In this document: positions 46,901 to 55,438 of the stretch, in pieces
Layout: each line of letters begins with the position of its first letter
Numbering within the stretch: the first letter of the stretch is position 1
From: Caenorhabditis remanei
Lineage: Eukaryota > Nematoda > Chromadorea > Rhabditida > Rhabditidae
Direction of reading: 5' to 3'
DNA: 64,000 bases
Assembly (NCBI RefSeq): GCF_010183535.1
Contig: NC_071330.1
Coordinates: forward strand, 13,063,717 to 13,127,716
Made by a program: the position numbers and the translations under genes
Notes under the pieces: model-generated
What the model was told of the DNA's origin: nothing
The model's input: the letters and a program-made list of their open reading frames with translations, nothing else
Databases searched by the model: none

Positions 46901-49900
46901 TGGTTTTCGATAGCTTTTTCGGGTTCACAATATTCAAGATATTCGAAAAGTTTCGAAATTCCATAACTTTCTCAATTTTAAACATTTTTTTGTGATTCTT
47001 TTGTAAAATGAGTAAAAAATTTTGAATTTCGCCTAAAATACATACTGTGAGTGAATTCAAGTTTTATGACTCCAGTATGCGCCTTTAAACTGAGGGTTAC
47101 TGTAGTTTTCGTGGTGGGACCCAATTGAAAGTGAATATAGGCATGATTATACTTTTCTGAAAGCTCGCAACTAGTTGAGTTCAATGAAAACAATTTCTGG
47201 TGGCCTAGCTTTCTAATTTTCGTAAAACTCTTTCATTTCTCTTCTCAAGACCTCCGCTCTTTTCAATGAATGATTCCCTTGTCGTGTCGTCTGTTTCTTT
47301 TTGTGATTTGTGAATTCAGGAGGCAGCAAATGCGCTCCAAGGACTCGAAGAAGATCTCCTTTTGGACGATATCGATTTTGTGACGGAGCAACAGAGCAAG
47401 GTTGATGAGGTGTGCAATGATTAACATGTTTGAATAGATAAATGCATGGTTTTTAATTTATTGATTTATCTGTAGATTAAATTTTCTAAAATTTAAAAAT
47501 TACATATTTAGGAACGAAAAATAGCGGAAGCGAAGAGAGCAGAGGAACGAGAGAATCAGATCAAGATGATGAGAGCTCAGCAGATTCAGAGGAGGCGGGA
47601 GGATACACCGGAAGTTGTGGTGCCTACGGTAGTGCAACCAGAAATAGTACAGGTGGGTAAAAATGATGAGAAATCGGAAATTTTGATGTAAAAATTTGGA
47701 AAATCCGTTGAAAATGAGCTGAGTTATGGTGACTTGAACTTTTTCGAAAAATTCGATGTTAGTAATTTTTTGAAATTTTTTCTATGAAACTAAAAAATAT
47801 TATGATATTCCAACTCGGCTTATTGAGAGCTTCCAGAAAAGTATAAACATGCCTAGGTTTGGAGCAAATTAAGTTTTGACCTACGCGTCGCGGTCAGGCG
47901 TCGCGGTTGTGTGATGCGGTGAACTTCCGAGCTCGAGAGCTTTGAAATGAGCCCCCATATCTTCTAGATTCCAACAATTCGTATTTTCGACCACGCGTCG
48001 CGGTCGGGCGTCGCGGTCGGAGGTCAAAATTTGAAAGCCATGTTGATTTCAAATTCGAGTGTTTCGTAGAGTTTTGTGGAAAACTCGAAAAGTTGAAAAT
48101 TCTAGAAACTTCAAAAAAAAATCAAATTCCCATAACTCACTCGCTTTTGTTTCAAACTTCACCAAACCGAAAAGTTCAGTATCTGCGTGACGAGAGCTTT
48201 CAGAAAAGTATAATCATTCCCTACTTTGGATGAAGTCAGGTCTCACCACGAAACTACGGTATGCGCCTATAAATTGGGTTACTGTAGTTTTCGTGGTGGG
48301 ACCCAATTGAAAGCAAATATAGGCATGATTATACTCATTCGAAGCGTCTTGACGAGATGATTCTGAAAATGTAAATTTCATAAAAATTGACTAAAAAGAG
48401 TCTCATCACGGAAACTACAGTAATCCGTTTAAAGGAGCATACCGTAGTTTGTAGCATTTCGTCTGATTTTTCAGACAATCTTTTTGAAAGTTACAGTTTC
48501 AGATTCAGCGTGAGAAGGGCTTTCAGAAAAGTATAATCATTCCCATGTTTGCTTCCAATTGGGTCCCACCACGAAAACTACAGTACTCCAGTTTAAAGGC
48601 GCATACAGTAGTTCCGTGGCAGGACCCAACTTTCACCGAATCGGGGCATGATTATACTTTTCTGAAAGCTCTCAACGAGCTGAATCTAATTATAAAATAT
48701 ATAGCCTCAACCGCTGAAAATCAAGATTTTTAAATTTTCAGCCTTCTTCATCCACCAATCCCTCTCTCCGCACACCAGTCGTTGTCAAGAAGGAATTTTT
48801 TGAGCCGGTAACTTATTTTTTTAGATTTCTCTTCAAAAAATCAATAATTTCAGCCAGTGGACATTCTAAACGCGGCTCAAGAAGCCGCCGACATCCCAAT
48901 AATCGAACCAAATAATATAGTGAAACAGGAGCCAGAAAAACCAATGAGTGCATTCGAGAAATTGGCGTCTCTCCGTGGAAGAACAATGTCTGCTGATATG
49001 AAGAGAGGAGGCGATGTGGGGACACAAATGGGACATGTGGGACATGTCCCCGTGACAACTAATGGAATACAGAATTTGCAAGGAGCACAACAGCCTATGG
49101 GTGTCATTGAGAACTCTCCGTATCTTGGTGAGAAACATTTTTCTAAATTTTTCACGCTTCGGCGGTGATTTTGATTCAAAAACCACTGAAAACCCTCGAA
49201 AACTGACAAAGTTACAGAATTTCGAAACTTTTCGAAAAAAAACTTTCAATAAAAACTGTTGTAAAATCTTGTGGTTAGCTCCAAATCAAATGAAAGTAAA
49301 ATTTTTGAACTCACCTCGTGGAGACCTTTCAAAAGAGTATAATCATGACTAGGTTTGGAGCAAGTTGGGTCTCACCACGAAAACTACTGTACCCCAAATT
49401 AAAGGCGCATACTGTAGTTTTCGTGGTGGGACCCAACTTTCACCGAATCGGGGCATGATTATACTTTTCTGAAAGCTCACGACAAGCTGAACTCAAAAAA
49501 TTTAATTTCAACCGAATTGGAAAAAACCAAACGGGGTTGCGCTAGATTTAACACCAATTATATTTTCGAAAAGTTTCGAAAATCTGTAACTTTGTTAGTT
49601 TATGAGATTTTTGGAGGGTTTTTAAGGTAAAATAATTGTTTTGAATTTAATTTTTTTAAATATTAGGCTGAGTCATAAGTTTCTTTCTTTTTTGAGATGA
49701 TTTTTGACACGCAATTTCTCGAAGGCTAATAACTCATATAATGAGAAATATAATTGGTCAGTACTTATAACTCATTGTGATTCTACCTGTGACTTGACGT
49801 CCGCCATCTGCTTAATCTCAGCCGTAGACAAGTCAAAACACTAGATGAATCCTTTTTTGGTACCATTTTTCGACTCCATTTTTTTCCTAGAAAATGTTGA

Positions 49901-52695
49901 CGAGAGTGTGTGAGCTATTGAGAATTAAAACAAGCAAGTACAATTATGTATAAAAAATCAATAAAGACATTTGAACTAAACAACGATGGTTTAATGCGGG
50001 TCTTTGAAGAACGGTGAGCATAAGCAATTTAGAGAGGTGCGAGTATTTTCGATTTTTCTTTAACGCTAGATAAGGAAATCAGTGGAAATGCTTATTATTA
50101 AATAGAGTAGACATTGATGTTTCTAAATTTATTTTGTTTCGGATATTCACACCATTTGTCTTTTTTCGCAAGAAGCCCGAAGTCAACATCATCAAATTCA
50201 CGTGATTTTTGAGTTTGATGAAGCCTACTGCTCGTACTTTTGAATCAATGTACAAGATATTTTGCACAATTTTAGAACAATGTATCTACTGTTGATTACT
50301 AGTAACAAAATAATTCAGACTTGTTTGGGTGCGTTGAAAAGAGACCTAGACTTCACTCAGGTCTACTTCACTAATATTCTCAAAAGTTTGAAAATCTTAA
50401 CAATCACATCAACCAAGTTTTATCACTTATTCGAATGACTTTGGTATATAGTTTTTTGTTGCATGACTTGCTTATGTTATTGTCTAACTTTTACAAACAG
50501 TTTGATATAAATGCTCTCTCTCCAATATTTTAGTAATTGATTTAAAACCAGGAGAACATTGTTTTCTCATACCTGTCGGTCGTCTGATCATAACTTCTTT
50601 GTCTTGGAGAGTTTCATCCAAAACTGAATTGTTATAACAAGACAAAGTCTTTCTTTATAAATACCACTTGTTTCCTCATGAAAATCTCAGAATTTTGATA
50701 TAAATCCGACTAGAATCAAAAACCTTTTCAAAATAGAAATTTGATTGGAGACAGAAAAAACTGTCGTTTTCACGACTGGACTGTCTGTGCACTAACTTAA
50801 AACATTGTTTGTTAGCCACTGAGAAGTTCATTAGAATGCAAAAAAGTTTGGGTCGATAAACAATCACAGTACCTAGAAACCGTGAGTCAAAGTCCAACAC
50901 CAAAAAAAGAAAGAAACTTATGACTCAACCTAATAAATTGAAAGTTTCCAAAAAGTTTCGAATATTTTGAAATTTTCAGCCTCCCAATCCGCCACCCAAC
51001 AATTCTTCCCAACATCGTCCGCCCCAATGACTCAACCTCTTCAACATCTCGATCCGCCAGTAGCCATTCATCAGAATTCTCAAAATTCTCAACTTCCGAA
51101 CCAATCTTTTAACTCCGCCCCCATTCCACCAATGCATCAGCCAGTTCCACGTCTTCAGCATCAGAATCCTCAACTCAATCATCAAGCCCAAATGCATCTC
51201 CAGCAACAACAACAACAACGTCTTCAACACCAAAATCCGAATTCCATGTCATCTGGAGCAATTTTCCAGGGGAATGGAGCCGAGCAACGGGAACCGAATC
51301 GACGTGAGCTCTCTGAATTTATGAAATTTGAATTCAGGAAGTTGAGAGCTTTAAAATGAGCCCCATATCGGCTAGTTTAGGTTAACTTTGATTTTCGACC
51401 ACGCGTCGCGGTCGTGCGTCGCGGTCGAGGCGCAAAATTGAAAATTCTCAGAACCTGGTCGATATGGGGCTCATTTCAAAGCTCTCTACCTCCTGAATCT
51501 TAATTTCTTACTCTGAACTCATAAAAACCATTTCCTGAACCAAAAAAATAAATTTCCAGGCTCCATGTCAATGTCTCAACCTCAATCATCAACATTCCTC
51601 AACACGCAACACCAATCTCCACAAACCCTTCAGCAGCAACAGTTTCCAATCAACTCATATCAATCACCTATCCATCAGAATAGCTCAATGAGCAACTCAT
51701 CGCTAATGCACACACCGCACAGCAATAATTCAATGGTCTCTCAGAGTCCTCAGTTCTCTTCTCACCCGGTAAGCCGGAATTTTGAGTTGGAAGTATCAGA
51801 ATCAGATTCAGGAGATTCAGAGCTTCAAAATGAGCCCCATATTGCCTAGGTTTGATAGAATTTGAGGTTTCGCCTGAAACCGCGACGCCGACCGCGACGC
51901 GCGGTCGAAAAATTCGAAAATTAGAAAAATCAAAGTTAACCAAAACTAGTCGATATGGGGCTCATTTTGAAGCTCTTTGCCTGGAAAATCTGAAAATCAT
52001 ATTTTCAGTCACCCATGTCCCAACAATTCCATACCCCGCCATCCGTCGGAATGCTAACCCATATGAATCCGAGTCCGATGGCTCAACCCAATCCGTCGCC
52101 TCTTCAACATTTCAATTTTCCGCCAACTGCTAGTAGTAATTATTCTCCGCAAAGAGTCGCGCCCCAGCAGCAGCAACAGTGAGTTTTTTCTTCAAAAATA
52201 AAAAATTTTCGACCTAATTTTTTCCAGAATGCACCGCCAGCTCAGCCAACAAAATTTGATGATGATGCAGCAGCAGAATCCGAATGACCAACATCCGTAA
52301 GTCTTAATAGTGAAGTTATGCGACTCAAAATGAGCACCACAACGGAGGAATTTTAACTTTGATTTTTGATCTACGACCGCTACGCGTGACCGCGACGCAC
52401 GAGAAAGCTGAAATTGTAATATTTGAAATCCTGATATCAAGAGCTTTAAAATGAGCCCCATATTGGCTAGTTTTGCACTCTTTTGATTTTTCGAACACGC
52501 GTCGCGGCTGCGTCGCGGTTTTAGGCGAAAATTCAAATTCCACCAAACCAAGTCAATATGGGGCTCATTTTAAAGCTCTGAATCTCCTAAATCTGAATAT
52601 TACATTTTCAAATCCTAAAAAACGATTTTCAATAAAATAACTGCAGAATGATGCACCAAAACCAACTCAACCACCACAACTACCCACCACAGTGA
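31989..52695 (+). CDS. Ubinuclein/Hpc2-like HIRA-complex subunit with coiled coil and Q-rich tail
   Basis: 22 phase-compatible exons encode 1487 residues: 31989-32129, 32189-32269, 33377-33484, 34363-34941, 36128-36765, 37359-37422, 38211-38410, 38461-38511, 39280-39596, 40965-41227, 42327-42368, 44162-44278, 45477-45947, 47320-47409, 47512-47652, 48742-48807, 48854-49127, 50980-51303, 51560-51768, 52009-52178, 52228-52296 and 52647-52695. Residues 80-128 match the Hpc2-related domain, with CGYDMDDDFIDDTEA then KKGGFYAGKG; in the family this contacts HIRA during replication-independent H3.3 deposition. Residues 111-300 are acidic then S/T/P/K-rich. Residues 340-727 are helical and fit the ubinuclein middle region (TTEEVTKQVERAA, EPLEKLKK, EEMTDYALVTRRLE). 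About 900-1020 is an E/K/R coiled coil. About 1215-1487 is rich in Q, N, M, H and P. The join of exons 10 and 11 is the least certain link: two genes remain possible. Confidence 0.8.
33030..33130. repeat. GGCGCGCCAGA / TTGACGC intron motif, cluster 1
   Basis: Words AACGCGTCCAAGGCGCGCCAGA, CCTTTGACGC and CGCGTATCAGGCGCGCCAGA occur within 100 bp in intron 2. Related words recur in introns 4 and 8 of the same gene and at 54200. Confidence 0.6.
33530..34330 (+). repeat. Imperfect tandem repeats in intron 3
   Basis: A block beginning TTGAGCCAAAAATAGCAATTTTCAG recurs about 360 bp later, and a block with ACGAATTACATGTTTTTT recurs about 190 bp later. AT-rich and non-coding. Confidence 0.6.
35355..35745. 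repeat. GACGCGTTTT intron motif, cluster 2
   Basis: Five spaced copies of a word near GGCGCNCCTTTGACGCGTTTC in intron 4, each separated by unrelated sequence of 60-110 bp. Confidence 0.6.
36780..37190 (+). repeat. GGCTGAAAATGAATGAAAATTGAGTTTTT array
   Basis: Degenerate tandem units of about 30 bp fill most of intron 5 directly after the donor. Confidence 0.7.
37550..37946. mobile_element. Foldback element of about 400 bp in intron 6
   Basis: Near-perfect arms of about 170-180 bp, from CTTAAAGGGGGACACAACTATTCC to its complement, with GCATGGAATTTTTCATTATATTTCAAC near the centre. No coding capacity. Confidence 0.8.
37952..38182. mobile_element. Second foldback element abutting the first
   Basis: Ends GAATTCATAGTTGTC and GACAACTATGGATGAATT enclose GGGCC-type ends and a TTTGACTTT-rich centre. 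Its right end lies about 30 bp before the exon 7 acceptor. Confidence 0.65.
38970..39125. repeat. GACGCGTTTT intron motif, cluster 3
   Basis: Three direct and two inverted copies of GGCGCGTCGTTGACGCG-like words in intron 8, including GGGGCGCCTTTGACGCG facing ACGCGTCAAAGGTGCGCC. Confidence 0.65.
39820..39985. repeat. Palindrome with GGGCGGAGCTTATATG arms
   Basis: AATGGGGCGTGGCTTAAATGTGGGCGGAGC faces GCTCCGCCCACATTACGACCACGCCTCATT across about 100 bp in intron 9. The same words appear in the larger palindrome just downstream and singly at 35955. Confidence 0.75.
40063..40872. mobile_element. Palindrome of about 0.8 kb in intron 9
   Basis: The minus strand of 40063-40450 closely matches the plus strand of 40507-40860. 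Both arms even yield the same chance reading (NQISKKKGRCLNVGGAYIP). The centre is near 40475 and spacer length is small. Ends carry TTCAGTTCGAAAA and ATCGAGAAA. Arms are so similar that the event must be recent or subject to conversion. Confidence 0.85.
41342..41344 (+). other. Alternative stop of a short ubinuclein isoform
   Basis: If the donor at 41228 is not used, exon 10 stays open for 38 more codons, reading a protein-like tail (KRPFAIFVKQESKSPEVQRM) to a TGA. The product would be about 852 residues, with the Hpc2 domain but without the coiled coil and Q-rich tail. Confidence 0.5.
41715..42300 (+). repeat. Tandem repeat of about 240 bp in intron 10
   Basis: A unit with AAATCAATCTAGATTGCATTCGAAA, AATCTTAAACATCCGATTTCAA and TTCGTGCTGAAAAAGTCTG occurs twice in full and once in part. 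Confidence 0.75.
42470..42847. mobile_element. Element with GCATACTTGTCAAG ends carrying a nested palindrome
   Basis: AGCATACTTGTCAAG faces CTTGACAAGTATGCT. Inside, 42590-42770 is a CGCCTTTAAA-family arm pair with a short centre (ACCGTAATCTGGG). CTCTAACAG and CTCCTAACAG at the borders may be a target duplication. Confidence 0.65.
44016..44082 (+). repeat. Compact hairpin with 28-bp stem
   Basis: GCTCCGATATTCCTCTGGATACTGTAGA faces its complement with two or three mismatches and a 12-base loop, in intron 11. The size suits a precursor-like hairpin or a minimal palindrome element. Confidence 0.6.
44364..44538. repeat. Palindromic element 5 (short-centre type)
   Basis: Shares the ACCGTAATCTGGGATACTGTAG centre with the copy at 42590, without the GCGCCTTTAAA word. 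In intron 12. Confidence 0.75.
45230..45416. repeat. Palindromic element 6
   Basis: Intron 12, ending 61 bp before the exon 13 acceptor. Arms CTCAGCTTGTGGAGACCTTTCAAATGAGTATAA and CGACTCAGTGAGCTGAATC are unequal. Confidence 0.7.
46071..46252. repeat. Palindromic element 7
   Basis: Well-matched arms in intron 13 with a TACCGTAGTCAGGGTTACTGTAG centre. Confidence 0.8.
46385..46560. repeat. Mosaic palindrome with CGCGTCGCGGTC core
   Basis: The left arm is TTTGAAATGAGCCCCTCATCGGCTAG and the right arm ATGATCATACTCATTTGAAAGG. The two arms belong to different families around a GACCACGCGTCGCGGTCGTGCGTCGCGGTC core. Confidence 0.7.
46695..46860. repeat. Mosaic palindrome: TATAATCATG arms, CGCGTCGCGGTC core
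   Basis: Arms GATTCAGCTCACCGAGATGCTTC and GTCTTGACGAGCTGAG are those of the CGCCTTTAAA family, but the centre is CGACCGCGCGTCGCGGTCATGCG. Confidence 0.75.
47050..47190. repeat. Palindromic element 8, right half
   Basis: Starts at the CAGTATGCGCCTTTAAACTG centre and continues through the right arm to AGCTCGCAACTAGTTGAG. The left arm is missing. Confidence 0.65.
47810..48060. repeat. Nested CGCGTCGCGGTC mosaic
   Basis: Two GACC-ACGCGTCGCGGTC cores (47880 and 47990) are joined by GAGCTTTGAAATGAGCCCCCATATC. It starts with a GCTTATTGAGAGCTTCCAGAAAAG arm. In intron 15. Confidence 0.65.
48175..48364. repeat. Palindromic element 9
   Basis: Intron 15, with unequal arm types (GACGAGAGCTTTCAG left, CATTCGAAGCGTCTTGACGAG right). 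Confidence 0.75.
48502..48687. repeat. Palindromic element 10
   Basis: Intron 15, 55 bp before the exon 16 acceptor. Centre CCAGTTTAAAGGCGCATACAG is in the opposite orientation to element 9. Confidence 0.75.
49306..49494. repeat. Palindromic element 11
   Basis: Start of intron 17. The 150 bp before it (49140-49300) repeat the sequence before element 6 (45070-45225, TTCACGCTTCGGCGGT onward), so element and flank were copied together. Confidence 0.8.
49663..50933. mobile_element. Mariner-sized element, no intact transposase
   Basis: 1271 bp with ends TTAGGCTGAGTCATAAGTTTCTTTC and complement (one mismatch in 25), flanked by TA on both sides. Length, TA target and TTAGG ends fit mariner. No open frame longer than about 75 codons remains, and I could not place a D34D catalytic motif. 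It makes up most of intron 17. Confidence 0.75.
51345..51497. repeat. CGCGTCGCGGTC palindrome in intron 18
   Basis: Full symmetrical copy: GAGCTTTAAAATGAGCCCCATATCG, core with two CGTCGCGGTC words, then the complement. Exon 18 ends 41 bp upstream. Confidence 0.75.
51805..51993. repeat. CGCGTCGCGGTC palindrome in intron 19
   Basis: Same family, core inverted (ACCGCGACGCCGACCGCGACGCGCGGTC). It occupies nearly the whole intron. Confidence 0.75.
52312..52590. repeat. CGCGTCGCGGTC palindromes in intron 21
   Basis: A complete copy at 52432-52590 is preceded by a half copy from 52325 with a TACGCGTGACCGCGACGCACG core. Confidence 0.7.
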
Positions 52696-52838
52696 TAGAA
52701 ATTCAATCTTCCCGGAGAAGTAAAAATGTGATAATAATTTAATCAGATTCCTAATTACCCTAATTATCGATTGATTGATTTTTCAGAAAATTCAGAGTCC
52801 CCCTCCTCCGTCGAACGGAAATAATAAGAAACGTAAAA

Positions 52839-52844
52839 AATAAA
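52839..52844 (+). terminator. Possible polyadenylation signal of the ubinuclein-like gene
   Basis: AATAAA 144 nt after the stop at 52695. It overlaps the TAA of an alternative tail exon (52841-52843). Confidence 0.4.
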
Positions 52845-53163
52845 TGCTAATAAGTTTTTTGTAAATTAAAATTAAATTTTTCTAATTACTTTTGTAAATT
52901 CTCATACGGATTACCCATTTTCTGTCCTCAATTGTTTCCCAAAAATGCTCAAAAATTGCCCCAATTTTTTTTGAAATTTTTTTTGAAATTTTTCCCAATT
53001 CCAGCTTTGCTAACAATTCCATGCTATATCAGTTTATAATTATTTTGTAAATTCTATTTTTTTACATGTAGATCATAAATTTATATAAATTTTTTGAATG
53101 TAAAATAACTTTAAAGTTCTGAAAAACACATTTCCGAAAATCCGAACTTTGTTGCCATTTTCA

Positions 53164-53349
53164 GATTCAGCTCATCGAGAGCTTTCAGAAAAGTATAAAC
53201 AAGACCATCTTCTGAGCAAGTTGGGTTCCACCACGAAAACTACAGTACCCCACTTTAAAGGCGCATACCGTAGTTTCGTGGCGAGACCCAACTTGCAACG
53301 AATCGTGGCATGATTATACTTTTCTGAAAGCTCTTGACGAGCTGAATCT
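53164..53349. repeat. Palindromic element 12
   Basis: Complete copy with CCACTTTAAAGGCGCATACCG centre. It lies downstream of the ubinuclein-like gene. Confidence 0.8.
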
Positions 53350-53951
53350 GAAAATATAACTTTCAAAAAGATTGACTGGAAACTCAGAGTCTTACGGTAG
53401 TTTCACTATTTTTCGAATTTTTCGAACAATTTCGAAACTTTGTAACTTTGCGAATTTTCAATGGTTTCCCTTGATTTTTCCACCAAAATGACCGGAGGAA
53501 TGTGGAGATTCTCACAGAAAATAAATTTTCTTTTGTTTCAGAATTTTCAGCAGAATCAGTCCCTTGTTTCAAAAAACCCTGTCAGCAATGGGAGTGTTAT
53601 TACTTATCGTAGTAGTATTACTATCCGATGTTTATACTTTTTCAAATATTTTCAATGTTTTTTCTCTCGTATCGTTGTTTCCAAAACATATTCGAATCTG
53701 TTTCTCCCACCATTTTTTGTTTTATTTTTTTAAACCTTCAAAGCCACATACCGTATTTTCATCTGAAACTGTTTCAGACTATGATTCCATTATAGTCCAT
53801 CCTTTTCCGGTCATTTTCGTATAAAAATCATCAAAAAGCATCAAAAATTCTCAAAGTTACAGATTTTCGAAATTTTTCGAAAACTCCAAAATACTAAAAC
53901 CACCACAACTTTCCAATTTTTCAGCCAATTTTTATGAAATTCACATTTTCA

Positions 53952-54136
53952 GAATCAGCTCGTCAAGACGCTTCAAATGAGTATAATCATGACCATGTTT
54001 GCTTACAGTTGGGTCTCGCCACGAAAACTACAGTAACCCAATTTAAAGGCGCGTACCGTAGTTTCGTGGTGAGACCCAACTTTCACCATATTGGGGCATG
54101 ATTATACTTTTCTGAAAGCTCTCGACGAGCTGAATC
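53952..54136. repeat. Palindromic element 13
   Basis: Complete copy with CAATTTAAAGGCGCGTACCG centre. The left arm is of the GACGCTTCAAATGAG type. Confidence 0.8.
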
Positions 54137-54577
54137 CAAATTTATCATCTGAAAATTGGGCGCGGCTAGGCTCCGCCCACATTTTCCAGAACTGCTCCAA
54201 AAAGCGTCATAGGCGCGCCAGTCTCTCCCCTTTTCAAATTCCAATTAGAGCCCTTACTTCCCAGTTCAAACTACATCCATTCATGAGTCTATATATACCC
54301 CCGGTTTCTGATGCCCTAAAAGACGTGCTCTCCTCTGTATAAAAGTGTGTGAAAGTGAAAAACGAGTAAGTTTTAATCTTTTTTTCAATTTTTTTTGTCT
54401 TGGATTTGGTTTTTTTGTATGGTTCAGAATTGAGAACTTCTTTTAAAGGGGTGGTGGGGCGGGGGGCGAATTTCCAATCACAGGTATCGGGATAGGAAAC
54501 AAAAATTGAGAGAAAAAAATAGGAGGGAAAGGGAAAAGGGGGAAATGATTATACCGCGTGAGAAGAGGTCGTTTGTG

Positions 54578-54785
54578 CACAGGGGTGCAAGGCGTAAGGT
54601 CCGCAACGAAAAGTTTTGAAATTACCGACCGAGTCGCGATGCGTGTGCGTCGCGTTTTTCATCAAAATATACGATAAACACACGCTAAACTTGAACTTGG
54701 CACTCAGCCAAGTCAGTTTTTGGCACCGTGCCAACCGCTGAGCGACGGAGCGCGTTTAAGCGACCTTGCGTTTTGCAACCCTGTG
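54578..54785. mobile_element. 208-bp element with CACAGGGGTGCAA ends
   Basis: CACAGGGGTGCAAGGCG faces TTTTGCAACCCTGTG, and TTTGTG flanks both ends. CAGGG-type ends recall hAT elements, but a full 8-bp duplication is not clear. GC-rich interior with GAGCGACGGAGCGCG. Confidence 0.65.
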
Positions 54786-54844
54786 TTTGTGTTCGATTGA
54801 AAAAAAATGAAAAAAGGGGGATTCTAGATAGGGGAGACAGCGAG

Positions 54845-54850
54845 TTTATT
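54845..54850 (-). terminator. Polyadenylation signal of the epc-1 orthologue
   Basis: AATAAA on the minus strand, about 590 nt beyond the stop at 55439. It is the first clear signal downstream. Confidence 0.45.
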
Positions 54851-55438
54851 TTACAATACTAAACATAGGAGGGGAAATGGATTAATATAAGAGAGAGCAA
54901 ACGGGGAAAAAACGATGGAAATCACCCAAAAAAAGAAATAGAGAAAGGGAAGAAAAAAGACACGACCTCGTAATTGTTAATGAGGAAAATAAAATAGTTT
55001 TTCAAAGATCATTAAGAAGAGACTGAGTGGAGGAAGAAAATGGGGGAAAAAACACGGAGAGCCAAAGAGATAAAATAGGATATTTCAAATGTGAAAAAAG
55101 AAACAAAGAAAACAAAAAAATATGGATTGGATAGAGAGAAAAGAGAGTAATGATACAGAAAAATATATGGGGCGATTCATGGGATTGTTTGATGAAATAT
55201 ACCGAGATGATCAGACACATATTGATTTTAGAATAAATGTTTAAGAGAGAAATTAAAGAGAGCAATGGGGGATTAAATGAGGTATAGTTAGCGGACAGAG
55301 TGGGATGTGTTTAAATACATTGATTTGTTGAGGATCGAGTGAGGAAAAAAGAGAGACACGACGATGAGGAATTGGAGGAATATTTTAAGAAAAACGATTA
55401 GAGAGAATGAAAAGATGAGGATAACGAGGGAAAAGGAT

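Larger units (their letters stand above)
52845..54844. other. Intergenic between convergent genes
   Basis: No gene seen. It contains palindromic elements at 53164-53349 and 53952-54136 and a 208-bp element at 54578-54785. TATATATACCCC at 54290 and TATAAAAG at 54340, followed by a GAGTAAGTT donor, look promoter-like, but no coding exon follows on that strand. Confidence 0.45.

Noticed and set aside
50079..50903. Intact mariner transposase on the minus strand
   Set aside because: The two open segments are short, in different frames, and I could not identify the catalytic D residues or the helix-turn-helix.
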